In this document: positions 45,968 through 55,620 of the stretch, in pieces | Layout: each line of letters starts with the position of its first letter | How positions within the stretch are numbered: the first letter of the stretch is position 1 | Assembly: GCA_014529385.2 (NCBI GenBank) | Contig: CM043950.1 | Span: 71,090,435-71,154,434, forward strand | DNA length: 64,000 nt | Reading direction: 5' to 3' | Source: Adiantum capillus-veneris | Lineage: Eukaryota > Streptophyta > Polypodiopsida > Polypodiales > Pteridaceae | Notes under the pieces: generated by a model | The model's database searches: none | What the model was told of the DNA's origin: nothing | What the model saw: the letters and a program-made list of their open reading frames with translations, nothing else | Position numbers and translations under genes: made by a program

Positions 45968-47851
45968 ATGAGCTCCTTGGTAACAAGGAATGGATCAGTA
46001 TGTTTTACAAAACTTGAAGATTTGAAGAGATATGAGAGGCAATATGTGCATAATGTACAAATAGGCATGAAAAAGAGTGGGTTGCTAAAGCCTACTGAAA
46101 ATGTTTTGGGTTTGTGTGAACAAGTTTCTTTTGTAGATACTATGGGTGAGCTTGATGCTATAATGAGGTTTAGTTTGCATCTTGAAAATGAAGTTGTGGA
46201 AGTTTGCTCTATGGAAATTTATCAAGTAATAGAAGCCTTTAAAGAAAGCCAAACAGTAGGCCCAGAAGTCCATGTTGAAACTAAATACAAGAGTGTAGCA
46301 AAGAAGGTGAAACCAGTAGCTTCACCCTTACCACCCAACAATAGGGAAAAGATTGAACAGGATTCTTCACAACCAAGTTTGCGGAATCCTAAAAAGATCG
46401 GGCATACCTTCACAAAGGAGTCTTTTCAAGAGTTGCAGATTGGTTGCGAGGAGTTTCTAACATAGGAGGAGGCAAAGTGCTTCAAAGAAATGCTTTCAAA
46501 GCATGGTAAGGCTTTTGCATTTGAGCCACATGAGATAGGATGTGTTGATCCTTATATTGTAGCTCCTATGGTAATTTTCACAATACCTCATGTGCCTTGG
46601 AATCTGCGGCCTATTCCGGTTCCAAAGGCTCATTTGCCAAAGTTAGTAGAGCTACTGAATGAGAAAATCAAAATGGGAATCTTGGAGCCTTCTTGTGCTC
46701 CATACTCAAACAGGTGGTTCACAGTTCCAAAGAAGAATAGTTCTCTATGCTTCATCCAAGATATGCAACCAGTGAACAAGGTGACAATTAGAAATGTAGG
46801 TACAGGTCCAATTGTGGATGAATTTGCAGAGGCGTTTGCAGGGAGAGCAATCTACTCAATGGGGGATCTCTACTTAGGGTATGATCAATTTCAGCTTGCA
46901 ATCGAAAGCAGAGACTTGACAACCATGAGGACACCTTTGGGTTTGGTAAGGATGTGTACCTTGCCACAGGGAGCAACCAACTCGGTTGCACATATGATGA
47001 ATGGGATGAATAAGGTCTTACGTGAATTTATTCCTCAAATCACAATGCCTTTCATTGATGATTTGCCTATCAAAGGATGTGAAGAAAGTGACAAAGATGA
47101 AGCTTTGGATCTCAAGGGATGTCACAGGTTTGTGGTAAATCACATAAATGATTGTGATAAAATTTTGTCTAGGTTGGAAGAAGTGAATCTTACATTGTCA
47201 GGGAAAAAGTCTATGTTTGGTGTCGAAGAAGTGCTCATTGTGGGGCACATGTGCGGGCCATATGGTAGGAAACCTTGTCCATCAAAGGTAGATTCCATCC
47301 AAAGAATGAAAGAAACATGCAGTAGCATCACTGAGGTTAGAAGGTTTCTGGGAGCATGTGTCTTCTATGTTATTTGGATTCCACATTATTCACATGTAGT
47401 TGATCCTCTTTATCAGCTGCTTAGAAAGAATCAAAAGTTTAAATGGACAGAAGCACATGTAAAATCCATGAAAAAGCTAAAGGAGTTACTCCAGTCAGCA
47501 ACAACTTTAAGAAAGGTAGACTATGAGTGTCAAAGGCCAGTGATTGTGACAGTAGATACCAGTCCTACAGGGATTGGATGGGCAATAGGACAAGATGACA
47601 AAGAAGGACACAGGTATGTGGTAAGATTTGGAGCAAAGGTACTAAGTGCTCGCCAAAGAAACTATCCACAGATAAAGAGAGAGTTATGGGGTATGGTTAC
47701 AGCCTTGAAAAGTGGGAAAGAGTACCTAATTGGTGCATGTGTGGTTGTAGAAACACATTGTCTACCACTTCTTGGGATGATTACAAGCTGCTCAACACCA
47801 GACATTGCTATGTTGCAGTGGATTGCCTACATTAAGTCCTTAAATCCCTAG
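45968..47851 (+). pseudogene. T10 reverse transcriptase and RNase H
   Basis: One frame with a single TAG at 46463. RT blocks: WNLRPIPVPKAHLPKLVELL, GILEPSCAPYSNRWFTVPKK, CFIQDMQPVNKVTIRN, YSMGDLYLGYDQFQLAIESR (first catalytic Asp), TPLGLVRMCTLPQGATNSVA and MPFIDDLPIKG (Asp pair, about 47047-47079). RNase H: VIVTVDTSPTGIGWAIGQDD (Asp), QIKRELWGMVTALKSG (Glu), then VVETHCLPLLGM, where an Asp expected near this point is not seen. The PFIDDxPxKG and RPIPxP signatures differ from usual plant Ty3 (YxDD, LLxKG). They recall agaricomycete fungal Ty3 elements, from memory. A TAG at 47849 separates the end of RNase H. Confidence 0.85.
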
Positions 47852-47881
47852 TTTAAGCACATTGCAGGTAAAGACAATACA

Positions 47882-49426
47882 GTGGCAGATATGCTATCAA
47901 GGGCAAGGTATGAAGATGAGTCACAAATGATTGATGAGGGAGATGATGTAGGCACAAGATTCTATTCTATCTCTCATGTCAAAGGTAACAATGTCTGCAT
48001 GACTAATTCACTTGAATTGTTCTTGAAAGATCTTTATGAAGGTGATTGGCTTTCTATTGGAAGGTACTTGAGTACTCTAACAAAACAGGATGATTGGTCT
48101 GAACAAGAATTCAAGAGGATACTCAGGAAAGCATATGGGTACTTTTTAAGGGATGGTTACTTGTGGAAGAATCCTAAACAAAAGGGTGCTACACCACAAC
48201 AGGTTATATGTAAAAAAGAGACTCAAGTAAAGCTCATGCAAGAGTTTCATGAGAGTCTATGGGCTGGACACAGGGGTGTGTGGGCAACCTTCTCCAAGTT
48301 GAAAGAAAAATACTGTTGGAAGGGTATGTATAAAGATGTATCTCAGTTTGTAGAGTCATGTGTAACTTGTCAAATGTATTCAAATGTTCGACATCGTGAT
48401 GGATTGCACCCTACATATCCACTAGCCATGCACTATAAATGGGTTGTGGATCTAGTCACGATGCCTTTAGGACTCTGGCAGATGAGATACTTGGTTCTTG
48501 CACGAGAGGACCTAACTAACCAGGTTGAAGGAAGAGCATTAAGAGCTAAGACCACAGAAGCTGTGTGCAAATTCCTTCTTGATGAGGTGATTTGCCGTTA
48601 TGGTTGAGTGGGAAAAATCACTGCAGATTGAGGTGAGTTGGATGCCGAAGAAGCAAGGGAGTTCTTTTCTGGATTAGGGATCAAGCTTTCTCTTACTATA
48701 GCTTACAACCCTGAAGGCAATGGAAAGAGTGAAAGAGGGCATCCTCCTATCATCAAAGCTTTGGCCAAGGCTTGCGAAGGAAGAGTTGGTGAGTGGCCAA
48801 AATTGTTACCATATGCTTTATGGGCTGATCGTACAACACATAGCTCAGTAACTGGCTACATGCCTGCGGAGCTAATGTATGGTCAAAAACCAGTGATGCC
48901 GATTGAAGATACAATTCCTACATGGAATGTACTACCTTGGCAAGAGGGGCTTAGTAGGGAAGATCTCCTTGCACTGCGTATAAGGCAGCTAGAGAGAAGA
49001 CCTGGAGACATTGAAGCTGCAAAAGAACGACTCAAAAATGCAAGGTTGAAAAACAAGGACTATTTTGATAAGCGACATCGACTCAGGAGCAAAGCAATTG
49101 ACAAAGGTGACTGGGTTTTAATGTATGATAGTAGCCTTGATAACCAGCATACAGTCATGCGTAAGTTCTCAAAAAGATGGTTTGGACCGTATGTTGTAAA
49201 GCATGTGCATGAAAATTCTACTTACAGCTTGTCTGAACTAGATGGTACAGAAGTAAAGATTCCCATTGCAGGAAAAAGGATTAAAATGTTTAAGAGAAGA
49301 GGAGACAATGATCTAGAAGATATGGATGAGGAAGAAGAGAAAAACACAGGTGAAGATCAAAGTGAAAATGAAGCTCTGGAATCATCCAGTGAAGATGAAA
49401 GCAAGGAAGATGTACAAGAGGGATGA
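47882..49426 (+). pseudogene. T10 integrase
   Basis: The zinc-binding HHCC domain has HESLWAGHRGVW and CVTCQMYSN (about 48250-48380). The catalytic core has VVDLVTMPLG (first Asp, about 48450), ITAD followed by a TGA and GELD (second Asp, about 48627), and GNGKSERGH (Glu, about 48733). Two TGA stops at 48605 and 48629 sit at likely CGA positions. The C-terminal part has DKGDWVLMYDSSLDNQHTVM and WFGPYVVKHVHENSTYSLSE, the usual GPY-like domain, then an acidic tail. No chromodomain is seen. Role: insertion of element DNA; this copy's family makes 4-bp duplications. Confidence 0.8.
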
Positions 49427-49470
49427 TCTTACAAAGAAATAATTTGGCACATACCAGAGGATGTGCAGGT

Positions 49471-49484
49471 TTAGAGGGGGTGGA
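49471..49484 (+). other. T10 polypurine tract
   Basis: TTAGAGGGGGTGGA directly before the 3' LTR. Confidence 0.85.
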
Positions 49485-50314
49485 TGTCGTGCTGTGACAT
49501 GTACATAGTGGGAACACATGCTACAAGAGATATCTTGTAACTTTTTAGATACATAATTATATTTCCTATAATGTACATATGCATATGTAAGTATAAAAAT
49601 AAGCTTTCTATCTCATCTTATTATTTATCTCAAGGGTAATGTATTCTTACTTTACCATCAAAAAACAAAATACTATGGGAAAAGTGTCAATAGCTCCGCC
49701 TCTTTAACTTGGGGCAAAAAGCATTGACTCTTTATTTCTACTATTTCATTATCATCTCACACCCTAGCTAGATCCTACATCTAGGGTAAACTCCAGTATA
49801 TATATATTCTATGTATTTTTTATACTTTTCTTATATTTCTTTTTAAATAGCTACTAGGAGAGAATCAAATCCTAGTGGGACACTAGGTGGCATGATTTCA
49901 AAGATACACTTATTTTAATGCATTATTGCAAGCATGGTTACAAAACTTTGTCAAGGAGAAATGTCATGCTTTCATATGGCATGAGGTGTCCTTGGGAATT
50001 AAATGAAAGTCAAGGCTAAGGAGACCACATGAAGACTTTTGCTGCCATAAATGAACCCTATTTTGATGAATTTTTTACACAAGGTTCCAATCCGAATTGG
50101 AGAATGCTTTTAAAATGAAAATCGTAGCTAATGAGCTAAAGTTTCTGCTCATATTTTTATTTTTTTATTTGGAGCTACGGTTGAGGAGATATGATCAAAA
50201 TACTGGACCCCAGTCTGCCCACATCATGCAGGGACAGCTCATTTCCAACTTTTCCAATTCCTGTTCACACTGGCTCCTCTCTTCTTGTGTAAACCCTTGT
50301 GGGTTCCCTTCACC

Positions 50315-50322
50315 TATAAAAG
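50315..50322 (+). promoter_or_regulatory. TATA box of T10 3' LTR
   Basis: TATAAAAG, identical to 42293-42300. Confidence 0.65.
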
Positions 50323-50864
50323 GGGACCTCTTCTTCCTTGGAAGGAACTCAAGCATTCAAGCCATTGATGAGAGGAATTCTTGAGGGAGTGAGTAGTAAT
50401 GCCTAATTGTACTTAGCCCCATTAACATAAGCCCAAGCCTACACTTTCTCCTAGAGGAAACCTAGCCATTCTTGTACGCCATCCTTGGGGGATCAACTCT
50501 AATCAAAGAAGGTGTTGTACTTGGCGTATCAATCAACGTTGAATTCTTCCCTCTTCTTCTCTCTCCCATCAATAATGGTGCCGAAGGGTTTCAAGTAAGA
50601 TGTGTTCTACATTGATGTTTTCTTGATTTCTTGTTGTTTTCATTTTCATCTCTAATCCAACATATATATATGTATCTAATCTCATCTCCTTAACCAAATC
50701 TATCTCTGTCATTCTTAGTAATTCATCCTCTCTAGGTTCTCTTTGCTACAGGTACATCTCTCCCCGCAGTATCCTTATTGCTTACGGGCAAGAATAGGGC
50801 TTGGGAGGGAAACTTCTCATCTCTTCACTTCTCTCATATCTACATTTCTCACATACTATCTTAG

Positions 50865-51083
50865 ATGAATAACCCACATGATGATAATTTCTATCGCTTT
50901 CACTCTGTACGATCTATTAGAATTAACGTATGGATTAGCCGTAAAATACACTTTCAACAACATATAGTGTTTCTCTTTGGCCCAGAAAGGCTCAATGAAA
51001 TACTTTTATCACCGGATCCCATCATACTACCTCTCATAGACTATAACTTTTCTTTTGACGTAAGCGTAGTTATCTTGCTATGA
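50865..51083 (+). CDS. T10 sORF1 (3' LTR copy)
   Basis: 72 codons, open, differing from the 5' copy at three residues (Q/R in SVQ/RSIRI, R/H in FQQ, N/D in SF-V). Any read-out transcript from the 3' LTR would carry it. See the 5' copy for motifs. Confidence 0.7.
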   Translation: MNNPHDDNFYRFHSVRSIRINVWISRKIHFQQHIVFLFGPERLNEILLSPDPIILPLIDYNFSFDVSVVILL

Positions 51084-51292
51084 ACCAAGAGGATTTGTAC
51101 ACACAATTAATCCCAATCACTAGACAAAATATATATATTATGGTAAGCACAAAACTACAATTCCAAAGAACAATTTGTAGCCTATTTGGGCAGCCAAGAT
51201 TGAATGCCATTAACTCATCTGTTAACCCTTTCATATTACCCATGATACGATATGACCATAGCCTTGATGTTTTCATCTTTGTGTTATTTTGA
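51080..51292 (+). CDS. T10 sORF2 (3' LTR copy)
   Basis: 70 codons, open, one residue different from the 5' copy (R/C before SLFGQPRL). It has the same ATGA overlap with sORF1. Confidence 0.7.
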   Translation: MNQEDLYTQLIPITRQNIYIMVSTKLQFQRTICSLFGQPRLNAINSSVNPFILPMIRYDHSLDVFIFVLF

Positions 51293-51492
51293 CATTTTCT
51301 TTTGTGTTCTTTCTTTGTGCGTGTGAGTGCAAGAGAGAATGGGTGGGATTCTTTGATTGTACTTCTTTCCAAACCCTAGTCTTCATGGCATCTATGGTTT
51401 AACTCCTTCATATAGTTTTTGTCGAGTTCTCTCACAAACTCTCACAGCCATAAGCCCGGTGCTTTCCTGGCAAGACCGCAAATTTCTCGACA

Positions 51493-51496
51493 GCGT
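51493..51496 (+). other. T10 target duplication, right copy (GCGT)
   Basis: Identical to 41459-41462. Confidence 0.9.
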
Positions 51497-53661
51497 CTTC
51501 ATGGTAAGACAGGGCAAAATACTGGCACATATAGTGTCCAAAAACGGGATTTCGATAGACATGGAGAAGATCAGCGTCATTGTTGATCTACCACGACCAG
51601 TAAGGGTGAAAGAGGTACAGGCATTTATGGGTCATTGTGGGTATTATCGCAGATTTATCTACTCATACTCTATAATTGCAAAACCACTTTACGCGTTGAT
51701 AACTAAATTTGAGTGGACAGAAGAGTGCGAGGAATATTTTCAAACGTTGAAGCAGAGATTAATTTCCGCTCCAATATTGAAAGCTCCAGATTGGGAAAAG
51801 ATCTTTCACATTCACGTGGATGCATCAGCGTATGCAATAGGATGCATACTTGCACAACCTAGAGAGAACAACATGGATTTTCCAATAAGTTACTCCAGTA
51901 GACAATTGAACAATGCATAGAAGAATTACACGACAACCGAGAGGGAGGGATTAGGTATGGTCTATGCGGTAAAAAAGTTTAGACACTACTTACTTTCCAA
52001 TAAATTTGTATTCTTCGTTGATCACCAAGCACTGCTATACTTAGTAAACAAACCTTGCAGTACGGGAAGGATTGTTAGATGGTTTATCATTCTGCTTGAT
52101 TTTGATTTTACAGTAGTGGTCAAGAAAGGTACAACACACCAAAGAGCGGACCATTTATCTAGGATGATGCATGGAGAAAACCCTGTAGGAGTTGACGATG
52201 ATCTGCCAGATGCATATCTTTTCAACATAGAAATGGTTCCAAGATGGAGCGAGGACTTAATTCCTTTGCTGACTATCGGGTCTTTGAATATGACAAGACA
52301 ACCATCTACCATTGCAGCATCCAGATCATTGGTAATGTTGGCGGGCAGGCTATATAAACAGAGAACAGATCGAATCCTTAGGCTTTGTGTTGAATCTAAC
52401 GAATGGGAATTGTACCTAAACCAGGCTCATGTACAAACAACGGGAATTCACAATGGGCATGCACAGATGTACCAGAGATTGATGAGAGCGGGTGTGTGTT
52501 GGCCAAAAATGCAACATAATGTTCATATGCATGTCAAATCTTGTGTCAAATGCACGCTTCAAAAGCCAATAGAATACGCGACTCTATTCAGATTGTCTGT
52601 AGCACCCCGATGGAGTAACTACATCGTTGAATACCTCACCACCAGGATCCTGCCTGAGGGGATGAGTAGATCACGAATCAAAACAATCATGAAAGAGGCA
52701 GAAAACTATATACTGTAACGCACGCTCAATACATTATAGTGGCAACAAATTATCTAACAAAATGGGTGGAAGCTAAAGCAACAGCCAGAAATGATGCAAA
52801 AACGACATCACAGTTTTTGTACGAGAACATTTTCACCAAATATGGCTTACCAATTGAGCTCGTGAGCGATAGAGGCACTCACTTCATCAATGAAGTAATC
52901 GAATTCCTATTGGACGAATTCATGGTAATTCACAGGAAGTCCGCCCCCTATCACCCACAAGCGAACGACCAAGCAGAAAGTACGAATAAAATTTTGGTGA
53001 CAATTCTTACCAAAATTGTCGGCGAATTGAGAGCTGACTGGGATCAAGACTGGGATCAAAAGCTGCATTCAGCTTTATGGGCGTATCGAGTAGCTTACAA
53101 AACATCCAACGGAACGACTCCATTCAACATGGTTTATGGAATGCAGCGATTTTGCCACTTGAATTCCTTATTCCCACACTTCGAGTCGCTAAACAATTAG
53201 AATAGACGGGCCATGAATTATCCAATCAGGTAGATGTCCTAGAAAAACTAGATGAAACTAGATTGAGAGCAGTTGCATCAATCTACGTGCAAAAATGAAA
53301 TATGAAATCATTCTTTGATCAACACGTAATCAGCAAGGAATTTGCTACTGGGGATTACGTTTTAATGTATACCCTAAAACAACATTCCCGAAAACTCAAA
53401 AAGCGAGGGAATGGACCCTACGTGATTCATGACATACCATCTAGCAGGGCCATAAAGCTTGAGACATTAGAGGGAGAGGAAATGCCTAACTGGATTAGTG
53501 GTTGCAGACTAAAGAAATACAACTTTCCACTAACCACAGAAATGCTTGCCAAAATACACGCTCCGAAGGAGCGCAAGAACAAAGCAAAAGAAACAAAAGC
53601 TCAAGCGCAGGAGGAGGTTAAAGTCAGGATTTTAAAAAGAAAACAAGCATTACAACAATAA
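51497..53661 (+). pseudogene. T9 RT end, RNase H and integrase
   Basis: RT resumes after T10 with MVRQGKILAHIVSKNGISI and GHCGYYRRFIYSYS. RNase H: FHIHVDASAYAIGCILAQP (Asp), TTEREGLGMVYAVKKF (Glu), FVFFVDHQALLYLVNK (Asp), THQRADHLSR. Integrase: zinc-binding HNGHAQMYQRLMRAGVCW with CVKC (about 52450-52555). The core segment with the first Asp is corrupted: WSNYIVEYL stands where WGxDxxGP is usual. The later part is good: VSDRGTHF (second Asp) and ANDQAESTNK (Glu). The C-terminal GPYVIHDIPSSRAIKLETLE follows. Stops at 51918 and 52716 and frameshifts near 52720 and 53250 inactivate it. A TAA at 53659 separates it in frame from a second protease. Confidence 0.85.
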
Positions 53662-54089
53662 CTAATTCCTACACCAGCGGACACGGCTCAAATTTCTTTA
53701 TCTATCATTCAAACTGATAAGCAATGGCAAACAGGAATCGATGTTCGAATCAATGTCAAACTCCCGCATGGCAGGTATCAGCAAGCATTAATTGACACAG
53801 GTGCAAGAGTGAATGCGCTCAACTTCTCCACTTACAGGATGCTTACAGATGAACCCCTCCTGCAATCCACACGTGATCTACGAGCGGCAAACGGTGCAAC
53901 AATGCCAACGTTGGGGATAGTAAACTTACCAATCAATCTTGATGGAAATAGTTGCCCTCATCAATTTTTCGTAATGGAAGACGGAGAAATCAGAGAATCA
54001 ATATGTTTAGGAGTTCCATGGATGAGAACGTACAATGCAGTCACTGAATGGTCAGAACATGTGTTAAGGTACACACACGACTCTAACGT
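53662..54089 (+). pseudogene. T9 second retropepsin (PR2) downstream of integrase, cut by T11
   Basis: In the integrase frame directly after its TAA: GIDVRINVKLPHGRYQQALI, then DTGARVNALNFSTYRM (about 53794-53840, active D-T-G), LRAANGATMPTLGIVNLPIN, HQFFVMEDGEIRESICLGV and PWMRTYNAVTEWSEHVL. This is the full retropepsin order: active-site loop, flap region, and the hydrophobic-LG-x-PW end. It differs from PR1 (DSGAG, ILGRPFM). The frame is open from 53662 to the T11 insertion at 54089 and resumes at 63304. A protease after integrase is not the usual Ty3 order. It might be a duplicated or captured domain acting on a 3' product. Confidence 0.75.
54086..54089 (+). other. T11 target duplication, left copy (ACGT)
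   Basis: ACGT precedes the LTR; the right copy is at 63300-63303. Confidence 0.9.
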
Positions 54090-54204
54090 TGACGAAGGAA
54101 ATTTGGAATGGCGGCCTCTACACCAAAACAAACTCCATTGCGCCACAAGGGAAATGAGATGAGGGCACCACCTAGTCTTGGAAGCGTGGACTAGGACTGC
54201 TACA

Positions 54205-54290
<86 letters not shown>

Positions 54291-55579
54291 ACTATGAATG
54301 AAGCATTAACCGTAGTGTGTGTACAAGGAATGGATGACTTCAAACATTCCCAACACAAATAGCATATAGATTACCAAACAATCACTCAAGGATTAGCCAA
54401 GATCACATCAAGCACTCTCACACGCATATAAAACATTTCTCTTAATTAACAAAAGTAAGAGGAGGAGAGGTTACTAGCATGAAACAATTTGCACTCTTGG
54501 ATGTGCAAGAATAGAGTGAATGAATGAGCTTATGGGCTCATGGTGAGTGATACAAAGGCTCAATGGGCTGAGGGAGGCTTGAAATTACAAAGGGGAAGGC
54601 CTCTTTATATAGGAAAGAGAGTGATTAGGAGTGAGGTTAAGATCCAAGTGTAATTTGTACAAATGAAGCTTGATTAGGGACATTCAACCAATGAAGAAGC
54701 TCCTTCCAAGTGATTTGTTAACCAATTAGCTCCATCATCACTTGTGTTGTCTTCACTCCTTCCTCCATAGCTTGAGTCCAAGAGCTTCCTTATTTTAAAA
54801 TGTAAAGAATCTACATAAAATCAATACATATCTAGTAATAATAGAAAGGGGTTGAATGAGGACTTATGAATTACAACAAGATTAAGCATGACTTGAGAGG
54901 TGATTAGAAGAGGAATTTTGATGGGTTTTTGAGCTTGAGAAAGAGGAGGAAGGAGAGGAGGGTGATAAGACTAATGGCTGATTTTTAGAGAAGGTCTCAA
55001 TGTGGAAAAGGAAGGGTGTGTGTGTGTAAAGGTAGAGGGGGTGGTCTCCACCACAGTTGAAAAACCTAGCGTCCACCATTTTGGCCATATCTCCTAGACC
55101 GTAGATGCAAAAATTATAAAAAAATATGGCCAGAATCTCCAGCTCATCAGCTACAACTTTGATGAAGACAACTTTTCTTGGATCGGAGTGGAAGTATTTT
55201 TTAAAAATTCAGCAAAATCATGTGTCTGGTTTCTTCCTTTACCAAGTCTTCCACTTGGGTCCCATTTGTTTGCATCATCATATGGCTCCAAAGCCATGAT
55301 GATATGAGCCACTCATGACCCTTGAATCATGGTGCATGGCTCCACAACCACATCATATCTTTTCTTTTCACATTTACATATTTTCCCTTCCCCTTACCAC
55401 TAGGTTCTCCCTCCACCTTTCACCTCCGGTGAACTAGCCAAGAAAAAATTCCTATCAAATCTTTTTTTAAAAAACATTTTCCAAGAGGTTGTTCTCACTC
55501 TTTCTTTTATTGTAAACCTCTAGAAGCAAGGAAAACCAACAAAATATAATAAACAAAAATTTGTGATAGGCTCGGATCA
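54090..55579 (-). repeat. T11 3' LTR
   Basis: 1490 bp, with an uninterrupted (GA)n of about 82 bp at 54208-54289 and a TATA box on the minus strand at 54604-54611. Confidence 0.95.
54604..54611 (-). promoter_or_regulatory. TATA box of T11 3' LTR
   Basis: The minus strand reads TATATAAA, followed by GAGGCC. Confidence 0.6.
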
Positions 55580-55597
55580 TAGCCCCCCCAAACCTGG
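55580..55597 (-). other. T11 polypurine tract
   Basis: The minus strand reads CCAGGTTTGGGGGGGCTA directly before the 3' LTR. Confidence 0.85.
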
Positions 55598-55620
55598 CTA
55601 GGGGTATTTATGCCTCTAGC

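Larger units (their letters stand above)
41463..51492 (+). mobile_element. T10: complete Ty3 retrotransposon with fungal-like pol
   Basis: 10,030 bp with two LTRs of exactly 2008 bp (41463-43470 and 49485-51492, TGTCG...CGACA), target duplication GCGT, gag, protease, RT, RNase H, integrase and a polypurine tract. It splits T9's RT. The LTRs differ at roughly 25-30 positions by eye, so the insertion is fairly recent. Coding is nearly whole, but stops (several CGA-to-TGA) and one frameshift make this copy inactive. Two small ORFs lie inside each LTR. Confidence 0.95.
49485..51492 (+). repeat. T10 3' LTR
   Basis: 2008 bp, the same ends as the 5' LTR. Most differences are scattered single substitutions, but about nine fall within 45 bp at 50106-50150. 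Confidence 0.95.

Noticed and set aside
48250-48380. Possible bacterial or defence-type genes in the window
   Set aside because: Every long ORF checked reads as gag, protease, RT, RNase H or integrase, or as an element-specific ORF; nothing prokaryotic is seen.
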